In this document: positions 1 through 7,336 of the stretch, one piece after another | Layout: each line of letters opens with the position of its first letter | Position numbering within the stretch: position 1 is the stretch's first letter | Assembly (NCBI GenBank): GCA_050701635.1 | Contig: JBOGDF010000200.1 | Coordinates: forward strand, 1 to 10,377 | Origin: WHSM01 sp050701635 | Lineage (GTDB): Bacteria; Actinomycetota; Actinomycetes; Mycobacteriales; Micromonosporaceae | DNA length: 10,377 bases | Direction of reading: 5' to 3' | Notes under the pieces: generated by a model | Seen by the model: only the letters and a program-made list of their open reading frames with translations | Databases searched by the model: none | What the model was told of the DNA's origin: nothing | Program-made: the position numbers and the translations under genes

Positions 1-108
1 GGCGATGCCCACCCTCGGCCGCCACCGGTTCAGCTGCGGCGACGCCTTCAACTCATCATCGATCTTCACGTACAGTGCGGTGGCGAGAGTGTCCAGATCG
101 ACGCGCAC
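1..108 (-). CDS. IS982-like transposase, N-terminal fragment cut by window edge
   Basis: The minus strand reads 36 codons from a GTG at 108-106 to the window edge without a stop. The peptide begins MRVDLDTLATALYVKIDDEL and continues with a tryptophan/proline stretch ending RVGIA. This is the recognisable start of actinobacterial IS982-family transposases (LDTLxTALYVKIDDxL, then WRPxVGIxPKLSDAEL in relatives, recalled from memory). Such enzymes cut and join insertion-sequence DNA with a DDE-type active site, which would lie outside this window. A GGAGG sits four bases upstream of the GTG, which supports this start; the frame stays open upstream to a stop at 145-147. Whether the full transposase is intact cannot be seen. 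It is read in the same direction as the response regulator just upstream of it. Confidence 0.72.
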   Translation of the reverse strand, partial: MRVDLDTLATALYVKIDDELKASPQLNRWRPRVGIA

Positions 109-196
109 GTGGCCTCCATGGTCATCGCTGCTCAGCAACGTCGATCATGGACGCCCTCGCTTCTGTTCGCTGCCCGTACCCCTTGGAATAGATCGT
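109..196. mobile_element. Probable insertion-sequence end and junction with host DNA
   Basis: This 88-bp stretch lies between the transposase start and the stop codon of the response regulator, so it should contain one terminal inverted repeat of the insertion sequence and the host junction. The other end of the element is outside the window, so the exact terminus and any target duplication cannot be fixed. A CTAG lies at 197-200, overlapping the regulator's stop codon, but I cannot show that it is a target site. No gene is evident here on either strand. Confidence 0.4.
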
Positions 197-850
197 CTAG
201 TGCTGGTCTGCGCGTAGCGCCTCGAGTACGGCGAGCACCCGCCGGTGGTCGTCCGGGGTGTCGTACAGCCCGAGCTTGGTGAAAATGCTGGCGATGTGGC
301 TCTCGACTGTCTTGAGCGACACCACCAGCCGTCCAGCGATCGCTGAGTTCGAACGGCCCTCGGCGATCAGCGCGAGCACCTCGCGCTCCCGGTCGGTCAG
401 GGACAGCAGCGGGTTGCGGCGGGAGTGCACGCGCAACAGGTGGCCGACCACGTCGGGGTCGAGCACCGTACCGCCGGCGGCGATGGTGTCGAGCGCTCCG
501 AGCAGCGTCGGTACGTCCAGCACCCGGTCCTTGAGCAGGTAGCCGAACCGCTCGGCGTGACGTTCGGCGAGCTGCGCGGCGAAGCGGGTCTCCACGGCCT
601 GCGACAGCAGCAGTACGCCGAGCTCCGGGTACGCGGCCTTCAGCTCGATCGCCGCCGCCGCGCCCTCGTGGGTGTACGTCGGAGGCATCCGGATGTCGAT
701 GATCGCCACGTCCGGTCGGCACTGTTTCACCGCGACCACGAGCGCGTCCGCATCGGCGACCTTGGCGCACACCTGTACGCCGGCTTCCTCGAGCAGCCGG
801 GACAGGCCCTCCCGCAGCAGGGCGGAGTCGTCGGCGAGCACTACCCGCAT
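197..850 (-). CDS. NarL/LuxR-family two-component response regulator
   Basis: This 217-residue protein has the full layout of NarL-type response regulators, which control transcription in the cytoplasm when phosphorylated by a partner sensor kinase. The receiver domain is residues 1-120, with the acidic pair D7-D8, phosphoacceptor D52 (in IIDIRMPP), switch residue S83 and K107 (in YLLKD). The LuxR-type helix-turn-helix is about residues 148-195, with LTDREREVLALIAEGRSN and the recognition-helix motif VSLKTVESHIASIFTKLGL. Nothing looks damaged. The ATG at 850-848 overlaps the end of the kinase reading frame by 10 nt (ATGCGGGTAG), typical of translational coupling. That kinase is a remnant, so the regulator may be an orphan or be served by another kinase. 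The sequence does not show its target genes. Confidence 0.93.
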   Translation of the reverse strand: MRVVLADDSALLREGLSRLLEEAGVQVCAKVADADALVVAVKQCRPDVAIIDIRMPPTYTHEGAAAAIELKAAYPELGVLLLSQAVETRFAAQLAERHAERFGYLLKDRVLDVPTLLGALDTIAAGGTVLDPDVVGHLLRVHSRRNPLLSLTDREREVLALIAEGRSNSAIAGRLVVSLKTVESHIASIFTKLGLYDTPDDHRRVLAVLEALRADQH

Positions 851-1286
851 GGCAGTACCGCCTCGACTGTCGTACCGGTCGTGCGCGGTCGCGTACCCGC
901 AGAGTTCCGCCGAGCGCGGCGACCCGGTCGGCGAGGCCCTGCAGGCCGCTGCCGGCCGGGTCCGCGCCGCCGCCGCCGGCGTCGGACACCGATACGGTCA
1001 GCTGACCGCCGTCGGAGGCCACGTCGATGGTCACCTCGTCGACGTCGCTGTGCTTGACCACGTTCGCCACGGACTCGGCGATCACGAACCAGGCGGCTCC
1101 CTCGGTGGCGGCCGGGAAGCGTACGTCGGGGCAGCGGAAGTCCACCCGCAGTGGGATCCGCCCTGCCAGGTCCTCGACGGCGCCCAGCAGGCCACCGGTC
1201 GCCAGCGGGGCCGGCTGCAGGCCGGCGGCCAGGTCTCGCAGCTCCTGTACGGTGTGGTACCAACCCGTGTTGGGCCCGCATCGGAA
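841..1286 (-). pseudogene. Sensor histidine kinase remnant (NarX/DesK-like), truncated and frameshifted
   Basis: The minus strand encodes the C-terminal part of a HisKA_3-type sensor kinase, partner of the regulator downstream. From 1286 the frame reads ELRDLAAGLQP, then the ATPase N-box (ESVANVVKHS) and G-box region (SDAGGG, then GSGLQGLADRVAALGGTL). After GGTLRV, around 880-870, the frame runs on into unrelated sequence. The expected family ending GTTVEAVLPCG, with a stop at 841-843, appears one frame away; adding one base near CGACCGG would restore it. Upstream, an in-frame TGA at 1289-1287 closes the frame. No phosphoacceptor-histidine helix (HDGxQQ type), membrane segment or sensor domain is seen on this strand in 1290-1490. 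The N-terminal half is therefore missing, not merely frameshifted. A sequencing error could explain the internal shift but not the missing half. Confidence 0.82.
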
Positions 1287-1344
1287 TCAGCAACCGGCAC
1301 GGCCCGGAAGCTGTCGGGCAGTCGCTACCGGAAGCGCCGGTCCT

Positions 1345-1372
1345 GGGACAGTCACGTAGGTGTTCGTATTGT
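1345..1372 (+). promoter_or_regulatory. Candidate promoter for the OsmC-family gene
   Basis: GGGACA at 1345-1350 and TATTGT at 1367-1372 are separated by 16 bp, a fair match to an actinobacterial housekeeping -35/-10 pair. It would give a leader of roughly 110 nt before the GTG at 1489. The rest of the 1287-1488 region has no recognisable gene. The call rests on motif resemblance only. Confidence 0.3.
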
Positions 1373-1488
1373 GTCCTGCCGGGCCGACGACATGTGGAGT
1401 TCCCGCCGCCTGACGGCCACCCGCCCCGCCAGGGCGCGGCTGTGGAAGCCTTGGACCCGGCAGCGTTCCGTCAGCAGGGAGGACACTC

Positions 1489-1962
1489 GTGGCCAGGCTT
1501 CACACGTACCACACGGAAGTCACCTGGACCGGCAACCTCGGTGAGGGTACGCGCCACTACGCCCGCTACCGGCGCGACCACGAGGTCACCGCGGACGGCC
1601 CGCCACCGATCCCCGCCAGCTCGGACCCGGCGTTCCGGGGCGACCCGAAGCGGTGGAACCCGGAGCAGCTGCTGCTCGCCTCGCTCTCCCAGTGCCACCT
1701 GCTGTGGTATCTGCACCTGTGCGCGGTGAACCGGGTGGTGGTGACCGACTACCGGGACCACGCCGAGGCCACCATGTCCGAGGACGGCAACGGCGGCCGG
1801 TTCACCGAGGCGGTGCTGCGGCCCGAGGTGCAGGTCGCCACCGCCGAGATGGTGGAGCGGGCCACCGCCCTGCACGCCGACGCGCACCGGGCCTGTTTCG
1901 TCGCCAACTCGGTCAATTTCCCGGTACGCCACCAGCCCACCGTGACCGTACGAGCCGACTGA
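1489..1962 (+). CDS. OsmC/Ohr-family protein (probable peroxide or thiol-stress reductase)
   Basis: The 157-residue protein matches the OsmC family, small cytoplasmic dimers that reduce organic hydroperoxides with a pair of active-site cysteines. Visible features are the family helix PEQLLLASLSQCHLLWYLHLC (residues 59-78), giving C69 as the likely peroxidatic cysteine and E59 as the conserved acidic residue, and the second cysteine motif HRACFVANSVNFPV with C136. C78 is a further cysteine in this subgroup's LHLC motif. Length is normal. The GTG at 1489 is chosen because a GGGAGG lies at 1478-1483, six bases upstream. It is transcribed away from the two-component remnant. No adjacent OhrR/MarR-type repressor is seen. 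The exact substrate cannot be assigned. Confidence 0.9.
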   Translation: MARLHTYHTEVTWTGNLGEGTRHYARYRRDHEVTADGPPPIPASSDPAFRGDPKRWNPEQLLLASLSQCHLLWYLHLCAVNRVVVTDYRDHAEATMSEDGNGGRFTEAVLRPEVQVATAEMVERATALHADAHRACFVANSVNFPVRHQPTVTVRAD

Positions 1963-1979
1963 CCCCGTGCACCAAGTCG

Positions 1980-1985
1980 TAAGCT
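1980..1985 (+). promoter_or_regulatory. Candidate -10 box for the AfsR-like regulator gene
   Basis: TAAGCT at 1980-1985 fits the TAnnnT -10 pattern and would give a leader of about 30 nt. CTGACC at 1959-1964 is a poorly spaced (15 bp) -35 candidate overlapping the end of the OsmC gene. A G-rich GGGGG at 2013-2017 precedes the ATG at 2020 closely and may serve as the ribosome binding site. Read-through from the OsmC gene is an alternative, since only 57 bp separate the two genes. Confidence 0.28.
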
Positions 1986-2019
1986 GCTACCGGGTCGGGG
2001 TGGCGAGGGGTCGGGGGAC

Positions 2020-4824
2020 ATGGCGGCGAAAATCCGGGTGAGTCTGCTGGGCCCGCTCGAGGTGACGGTGGACGGTCGCCGGATCACGATCGCAGGCGCC
2101 AAACCGCGGGTGCTGTTCGTCGCGCTCGCCCTCGCCGCGGGGCGCCCGGTCTCGATGGAGACGCTCGCCGACCACATCTGGGGCGACGCGCTGCCCGCGG
2201 ACGTACGGGGCAGCCTCTACACCATCATCCGGCGGCTGCGGCAGACCCTCGGCGCCGAGCTGGTCGCGGCCACACCGGGGGCGTACCAGCTGCGTACCGA
2301 GCCGGAGTCGGTGGACGCCCATCTGTTCCGGACCCTGGTGGGGCGGGCGCGCGACGGCGACGAGCTGGCGCTGCTGGACCAGGCGCTCGGGCTGTGGCGC
2401 GGTGAGGCGCTGGAGGACGTACCGTCCGATCGGCTCCGCTCCGAGCAGGCGCCGCGGCTGACCGAAGAGTGGTTCAACGCCGTGGAGCGGCGGATCGACC
2501 TGCTGCTGGCCGGCGGCCGGCACGCCGAGCTGATCGGCGAGCTGCGCGACCTGACCGCGCGCCATCCGCTGCGTGAGTCGCTGTGGTCCCGGCTGATGAC
2601 CGCGCTCTACCGGTCCGGCCGGCAGGCCGACGCGCTGACGGCGTACCAGGATCTGCGGGTACGGCTGCGCGACCAGCTGGGGCTCGATCCCAGCGAACCG
2701 CTGCAGCAGCTGCACCAGGCGGTGCTCGTCCGCGACCCGGCGCTCGACCTCGGGCAGCCCGCCGCCGAGCCGGCACCGGCCGCGGCGGCTGCACGGGCAG
2801 CGCCGTACGACCCGGTGGCGCGGCCCCAGCAGCTGCCCTCCGACATCGACCGGTTCACCGGACGGGCCGGCGATCTGGCGGCACTCGACGCGCTGCTCCC
2901 CGCGTCCAGCGACCCGGCGCCCCCGATCGTGATCGCCGCGATCGACGGCACCGGCGGGATCGGGAAGACCGCCCTCGCCGTGCACTGGGCCCACCGGGTC
3001 GCCGACCGGTTCCCGGATGGCCAGCTGTACGTCAACCTGCGCGGCTTCGGCGCCGGCGAGCCGGTGGAGCCGGCGGCGGCGCTGGAGACGCTGCTGCGCT
3101 CGCTCGGCGTACCGTCGACGCAGATTCCGGGCGACGTGGATTCCCGCTCCGCACTGCTGCGTACCACCCTGGCGGGGAGGCGGTTTCTGTTGCTGCTGGA
3201 CAACGCCCGCGGCGCCGAGCAGGTACGCCCGCTGCTCCCCGGCTCCGGCAGCATGGTGCTGATCACCAGCCGCAACCAGCTGCGCGGCCTGGCGGCGCGG
3301 GAAGGCGCCCACCGGGTCACCCTCGACCACCTCACCGAGGAAGAGTCGATCACTCTGGTGGGCCAGGTGATCGGCAGCCACCGGGTGGACGCCGAGCGGG
3401 ACGCGGTGACCGAGCTGACCCGGCTCTGCGTACGGCTGCCGTTGCCGCTGGCGATCGCGGCGGAACGCGCCACCCGGCAGGTCTCCAGCCCGCTGCGCGA
3501 CCTGGTGGAGGAGCTGCGCGACGAACGCGACCGGCTCGACGCGCTGGACACCGGAGAGGACGCCACCACCGACCTGCGGGCGGTGTTCTCGTGGTCGTAC
3601 CGGGCGCTCACCCCCGAGGTGGCGCAGCTGTTCCGGCTGCTCGGCATCGCCCCCGGCGACGACGTCACCGCCGAGGCCGCCGCCGCCCTCGCCGGCACCA
3701 CCCCGCCGCGCGCCCGCCGGCTGCTCGACGCCCTGGTCGACGCCCACCAGCTGCAGCAGAAACTCCCCGGCCGGTACGAGCTGCACGACCTGCTCCGGGC
3801 GTACGCCGCCGAGCTGGCGCAGCAGCACGACACCGTCGCGGAGCGTACCGCCGCCCGGCACCGGATCCTGGACTGGTACATGCGTACCGCCTGGCGGGCG
3901 CGGACGCTGCTGCACCCGAGCACGTCCGCCGCCGACCCGTCGGCCCCGGCCGAGGGCGTGACGCCGCTCGAGCTCAGCAACGACCGTCAGGCGGTGTCGT
4001 GGTACGAGAGCGAGCGCACCACCCTGGTCGCCGCGGTCCAGCAGGCGTACGACGCCGGGTTTGACGAGATCTGCTGGCGGCTCGCGTACTGCCTGTTCGC
4101 CTACCTGGACATGTGCCGGGCCTGGGATGACCTGATGGCCGTTCACCGGATCGGTCGCGACGCCACCCGCCGGCTGGGTGACCGGCGCAACGAGGCGGAG
4201 ATGCTCACCGGGATGGGCGCCAGCAACCGGGGGCGCGGAAACTACGCACAGGCGATCCCGTACTACCACGAGGCGCTGGAGATCTTCCGTGGGCTCGGCG
4301 ACCAGCTCGGGGAGGCGGCGGCGTTGAACAACCTGGGTGCGGCGTGCCGCGACAACGGACAGCTCGACGACGCCGTGGGTTACCTGCAGCAGTGCTACGC
4401 CATCGACCAGGCCACCAATGTGCCCGGTAACCTGGCGATCTCCCTGCACCAGCTGGCGTTGACGTACGCCCGGATGGGTCGGGGTGAGGCGGCCATCGAT
4501 GCCGCGTCGCAGGCGCTGACGCTGATCAGCAGGTTGCCGCACCGCCGGGGCGAGGCGCGGATGCGGGAGACGCTCGCCGGCGCACACGCCCAGTTCGGCT
4601 ACGTGGACGAGGCGATCGACGGGTACCGGCAGTCCGTGGCGCTGTACGCCGACCTCGCGGACCACTGGTCGCAGGCGACGTGTCTGACCCGGCTGGGGCA
4701 GGCGCTGCGGCGTACCGGCGACCTGGCCGGTGCCCGTACCGCGTTCCGCGAGGCGCTGGGGATCATGGAGGCGATCGGCGCATCGGGCGTTGACGAGCAG
4801 CGCGCCGAGCTGGACGCGCTCTGA
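2020..4824 (+). CDS. AfsR-like SARP regulator with NB-ARC ATPase and TPR domains
   Basis: This 934-residue protein has the large-SARP architecture seen in AfsR (about 990 residues). Residues 1-95 form an OmpR-like winged helix (VSLLGPLEVTVDGR, LADHIWGD, GSLYTIIRRLRQTLG). Residues 100-245 are the bacterial transcriptional activation domain (GLWRGEALEDVP, HPLRESLWSRLMTALYRSGR, ALTAYQDLRVRLRDQLGLDP). The NB-ARC ATPase follows: Walker A GTGGIGKT at 310-317 with K316, Walker B LLLLDNA with D394, ITSR at 415-418, LPLPLAIA near 473-480, and an LHD motif near 588-590. From about residue 719 to the end are tetratricopeptide repeats (YAQAIPYYHEALEIF, GEAAALNNLGAACRDNGQLDDAV). Such proteins activate promoters in an ATP-dependent way and often govern secondary metabolism. 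No biosynthetic cluster or AfsK-like kinase is in view, so the target is unknown. Confidence 0.93.
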   Translation: MAAKIRVSLLGPLEVTVDGRRITIAGAKPRVLFVALALAAGRPVSMETLADHIWGDALPADVRGSLYTIIRRLRQTLGAELVAATPGAYQLRTEPESVDAHLFRTLVGRARDGDELALLDQALGLWRGEALEDVPSDRLRSEQAPRLTEEWFNAVERRIDLLLAGGRHAELIGELRDLTARHPLRESLWSRLMTALYRSGRQADALTAYQDLRVRLRDQLGLDPSEPLQQLHQAVLVRDPALDLGQPAAEPAPAAAAARAAPYDPVARPQQLPSDIDRFTGRAGDLAALDALLPASSDPAPPIVIAAIDGTGGIGKTALAVHWAHRVADRFPDGQLYVNLRGFGAGEPVEPAAALETLLRSLGVPSTQIPGDVDSRSALLRTTLAGRRFLLLLDNARGAEQVRPLLPGSGSMVLITSRNQLRGLAAREGAHRVTLDHLTEEESITLVGQVIGSHRVDAERDAVTELTRLCVRLPLPLAIAAERATRQVSSPLRDLVEELRDERDRLDALDTGEDATTDLRAVFSWSYRALTPEVAQLFRLLGIAPGDDVTAEAAAALAGTTPPRARRLLDALVDAHQLQQKLPGRYELHDLLRAYAAELAQQHDTVAERTAARHRILDWYMRTAWRARTLLHPSTSAADPSAPAEGVTPLELSNDRQAVSWYESERTTLVAAVQQAYDAGFDEICWRLAYCLFAYLDMCRAWDDLMAVHRIGRDATRRLGDRRNEAEMLTGMGASNRGRGNYAQAIPYYHEALEIFRGLGDQLGEAAALNNLGAACRDNGQLDDAVGYLQQCYAIDQATNVPGNLAISLHQLALTYARMGRGEAAIDAASQALTLISRLPHRRGEARMRETLAGAHAQFGYVDEAIDGYRQSVALYADLADHWSQATCLTRLGQALRRTGDLAGARTAFREALGIMEAIGASGVDEQRAELDAL

Positions 4825-4829
4825 CCCAC

Positions 4830-4875
4830 CCGGCCACCGCGAGCGGCCGGCCGGCCCCGCGCGGGCAGCCGGGGC
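4830..4875. terminator. GC hairpins between convergent genes (candidate bidirectional terminator)
   Basis: The 51-bp gap between the convergent regulator and TcmP-like genes holds two short GC stems. CCGGCC at 4830-4835 pairs with GGCCGG at 4845-4850 (9-nt loop), and GCCCCG at 4854-4859 pairs with CGGGGC at 4870-4875 (10-nt loop). There is no T-tract, as is common for actinobacterial terminators. Short GC stems arise easily by chance in such DNA, so position between convergent genes is the main support. Confidence 0.38.
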
Positions 4876-5739
4876 TCAGCCGCGGCGGACCACGGTACGG
4901 GGGCTGAGCCGGCCCTTCGTCGGCTCCCGGCTCGCCTTTCCCGCGCTGACCAGCGCATTCACCACCCGGATGGCGTCCGCGGGACGGTAGATCGTCTCGA
5001 TCAGGGCGTGCCGCTGCAGCTCGGCAACGCTGCACTCCACCCGCTCGGCCAGTACGTGTTCCAGCTCCCGCCGCAGCGGCAGCAGCTGCGGGCTCAGCGA
5101 GATGTCGACCAGCGTGCCGTTGGCGTCGCGCGGATCGCGGTAACGGATCCCGGCGTACTCGTCGGCGGCCCAGAGCGCCTCCTTGAAGCCGGCGAGGTGC
5201 TTCTCGGCAGCGGTGGCGAACAGCAGCAGCTGCGCCTGACCGGCGTCGTCGGTGAGCTCCACGTGTACGGCGTACCGCAGCCCCGCGTCCGCCAGCCGCC
5301 GCCGGTGGCCGGTCACCAGCGTGGCGTCCACCGGCGGCAGCGTGAGCAGCAGCTCCGCGCCGGCCTCAGCCAGCCGGGTGGCCAGCCGCCACGCCGCCGG
5401 CTCGTCCAGCGGGCTGTCACCCACCAGGTCCAGGTGGGCGAGCATCGGCCCGGGCACCTCGATCGTTTCCGGGTCGGTGACGGTGCGTACGGTCAGCCCG
5501 GGCGGCGTACCGCCCTCCGGCGCGGGCGCGCCTAGGATCACCAGTTCGAGCTGGTGGCCGGCGAGCCGGTCGGCGAACTCCCCGAAGACCTGCAGCGCCG
5601 CCGCGGCCGACCCGTCCCGGCTCACTTCCAGGTACGTGGCGCGCCGGTGCGACTTCAGGACGGTCGGGGTCCACGCGTCCAGATACCGCACCAGCAGCTC
5701 CTGTTTCACCACGGTGTGCGGGTCGCCCGTACCGGACAT
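4876..5739 (-). CDS. Divergent TcmP-like (three-Cys-motif partner) protein with C-terminal winged helix
   Basis: The predicted 287-residue protein opens with GDPHTVVKQELLVRYLDAW (6-23) and a TYLE strand (35-38), resembling the PHTxxKHxLLRRYLxAW...YxDGFAGPG start of TcmP-family proteins as I recall them. FKEALWAADEYAGIRYRDP (185-203) resembles the family's MKEAMWKVDxxGGFRFSD region. Residues about 218-287 look like a winged helix (VAELQRHALIETIYRPADAIRVVNALVSAGK). The glycine-rich GFAGPG loop is absent; after TYLE the sequence is VSRDGSAAAAL. TcmP proteins are usually paired with a three-Cys-motif protein and have no settled biochemical role; no such partner is visible here. The ATG at 5739 is chosen because homology-like sequence starts just after it, although no clear ribosome site precedes it; a leaderless start is possible. 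It is convergent with the AfsR-like gene and divergent from the LVIVD gene. Confidence 0.6.
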   Translation of the reverse strand: MSGTGDPHTVVKQELLVRYLDAWTPTVLKSHRRATYLEVSRDGSAAAALQVFGEFADRLAGHQLELVILGAPAPEGGTPPGLTVRTVTDPETIEVPGPMLAHLDLVGDSPLDEPAAWRLATRLAEAGAELLLTLPPVDATLVTGHRRRLADAGLRYAVHVELTDDAGQAQLLLFATAAEKHLAGFKEALWAADEYAGIRYRDPRDANGTLVDISLSPQLLPLRRELEHVLAERVECSVAELQRHALIETIYRPADAIRVVNALVSAGKASREPTKGRLSPRTVVRRG

Positions 5740-5811
5740 ACCACCGGTTCTACCGTGATCACGCCGTACGCGCCAGAGCACCCTCGCCGTACCCCTATCG
5801 ATGACCAGCTC

Positions 5812-5839
5812 TTGAAATACCGCCACCGGCTGCGACGAT
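5812..5839 (+). promoter_or_regulatory. Candidate promoter for the LVIVD-repeat gene
   Basis: TTGAAA at 5812-5817 is a good -35 match, followed after 16 bp by GACGAT at 5834-5839, a weak -10 keeping only the second-position A and final T. It lies in the 130-bp divergent gap and would give a short leader ending in the GGAGG at 5859-5863. Motif resemblance only. Confidence 0.3.
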
Positions 5840-5869
5840 GAGCCGGCAGAACCCCTCCGGAGGTACGTC

Positions 5870-7309
5870 GTGTCCCCTCTCACGTCCCTGCGCCGGCTCG
5901 CCCTGCGCACCCGTTCCGTCACCCGCGCCGCGATCCGGCGCCCGTTACTGAGCCAGCTCGTCGTCGTCGGCACCGTAGCCGCGGCCCTGGCGGGCGCCAG
6001 CGCCGTCGCGGTCGGCGCCGAAGGCGGCACTGGCGGCGACCGCCACCGATGGGAGAAGAAACGGCAGGACTACACCGCCGGGATCACCGTGCCGCTGGTG
6101 TCCACGCCGAACATCCACCTGGTGACCAACTTCCCGGAGACGCAGGCGATCTCCGGAGTGTTCGCCAAGTCGGCGCCGTACTTCTACATCTCCAGCCTCG
6201 ATTCGGTCAGCGTGTTCGACGTCAGCGACCCGCTCAACCCCCAGCTCACCGGCACCCTGCCGAACCTGGTCTTCGAGAACGAGGCGATGAACTACGGCGA
6301 GCAGCGCCACGACGGCGTGACAGAGCGCTTCGTGCTGATCGGCGTCGACCTCTACCAGGCCTCGCCCGGCGACCCGCAGCACATCAACGTGGGCGGCGGC
6401 GAGCTGATGGTGATCGACGTGACCGACCCGACCAACCCGCACATCCGCTCCCGGGTCGAGCTGTCCACCAGCGCCCACACCATCTCCTGCATCAAGGACA
6501 CCGCCTGTGAGTACGCGTACAGCGCCGGCAGTGGCGGCAAGGTCTCGATCATCGATCTGCGGGATCTGGACGCGCCGAAGGAGCTGAAGACGTTCGACAC
6601 TCCGGCGATGGGCTGGGCCGGCCACAAGTGGAACTTCGACAACGCCGGGTACGGCATCCACACCGCAGCCGGCGGTACGTCGATCTTCGACGTACGCGAC
6701 CCGGTGAACCCGCGGCTGGTCACCACCACCGGGGCCGACGGTACTTCGGCCGGCTGGAACGACTTCATCCACCACAACGCCGACCGGCCGAACGCCGACA
6801 AGTTCACCCCGGGCGCGACAGCGAGCGTGAAGAACGGCAACGTCGTCCTGGTCACCGAGGAGGACTACGAGAACACCGACTGCGCCAGCGCCGGCTCCTT
6901 CCAGACCTGGAAGGTGGAGACGCTGGACGGCACCCCGAGCGCGATCAAGCCGCTGGACCGGATCAACCCGGTCGATCTCGGCGAGGGCGTCGCGCTGCCG
7001 CACCTGGCGTTCTGCTCGGCGCACTGGTTCGACTACCACCAGAGCGGCATCGTCGCGCAGGGCTTCTACCAGGGCGGCCTGCGGCTGATCGACGTACGCG
7101 ACCCGAACAACCTCTCTGAGTACGGCTACTTCGCCAGCGGCCTGTCGGAGGTGTGGGACGCGTACTGGGTGCCGGTACGCAACAGCAACGGTGTGGCCAC
7201 CGGCCAGAAGACCAACATCGTCTACACCGCCGACCTGATCCGCGGCATGGACGTGTTCACCGTCGACCTGCCACGCTCCACCGGCGGCACCGGCCTCCCC
7301 ATCGGCTGA
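5870..7309 (+). CDS. Secreted LVIVD-repeat beta-propeller protein
   Basis: This 479-residue protein carries an arginine-rich N-terminus and hydrophobic stretch (LLSQLVVVGTVAAALAGASA, about 26-45) ending near AVAVGA, so it is probably exported, possibly still anchored. The mature part has repeated LVIVD-type blades: VSVFDVSDPLNPQL (113-126), LMVIDVTDPTNPHI (179-192), VSIIDLRDLDAPKE (225-238), TSIFDVRDPVNPRL (270-283) and LRLIDVRDPNNLSE (404-417), with a last partial strand MDVFTVDLP. These repeats are known to build beta-propellers, usually of unknown function. C207/C213 and C338/C382 could form disulfides. Histidines H203, H252, H264, H301-302, H378, H385 and H390 sit in the loops between blades and could form a metal or ligand site (inference). 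The GTG start has GGAGG six bases upstream. It appears monocistronic. Confidence 0.88.
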   Translation: MSPLTSLRRLALRTRSVTRAAIRRPLLSQLVVVGTVAAALAGASAVAVGAEGGTGGDRHRWEKKRQDYTAGITVPLVSTPNIHLVTNFPETQAISGVFAKSAPYFYISSLDSVSVFDVSDPLNPQLTGTLPNLVFENEAMNYGEQRHDGVTERFVLIGVDLYQASPGDPQHINVGGGELMVIDVTDPTNPHIRSRVELSTSAHTISCIKDTACEYAYSAGSGGKVSIIDLRDLDAPKELKTFDTPAMGWAGHKWNFDNAGYGIHTAAGGTSIFDVRDPVNPRLVTTTGADGTSAGWNDFIHHNADRPNADKFTPGATASVKNGNVVLVTEEDYENTDCASAGSFQTWKVETLDGTPSAIKPLDRINPVDLGEGVALPHLAFCSAHWFDYHQSGIVAQGFYQGGLRLIDVRDPNNLSEYGYFASGLSEVWDAYWVPVRNSNGVATGQKTNIVYTADLIRGMDVFTVDLPRSTGGTGLPIG

Positions 7310-7336
7310 CCACTGAGCTGATCACACCCCCACACC

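Noticed and set aside
5..217. Small plus-strand open frame at the left edge
   Set aside because: The minus strand here carries a recognisable transposase start, while the plus-strand peptide has no recognisable features.
1304..1335. Direct repeat CCGGAAGC at 1304-1311 and 1328-1335
   Set aside because: Eight-base repeats of GC-rich words occur easily by chance here, and there is no third copy or palindrome to suggest an operator.
1290..1488. Missing N-terminal half of the sensor kinase in another frame
   Set aside because: I read the minus strand in this region and found no phosphoacceptor-histidine motif or membrane segment; the half appears to be deleted, not shifted.
1987..4665. Very long minus-strand open frame opposite the AfsR-like gene
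   Set aside because: It is the antisense shadow of a strongly coding gene in GC-rich DNA; its translation is rich in Arg, Gly, Gln and Val with no recognisable domain.
5740..6030. Upstream extension of the TcmP-like gene to a start inside the LVIVD gene
   Set aside because: The extra residues have no family resemblance and would overlap the divergent gene by about 160 bp; the ATG at 5739 fits the homology-like start.
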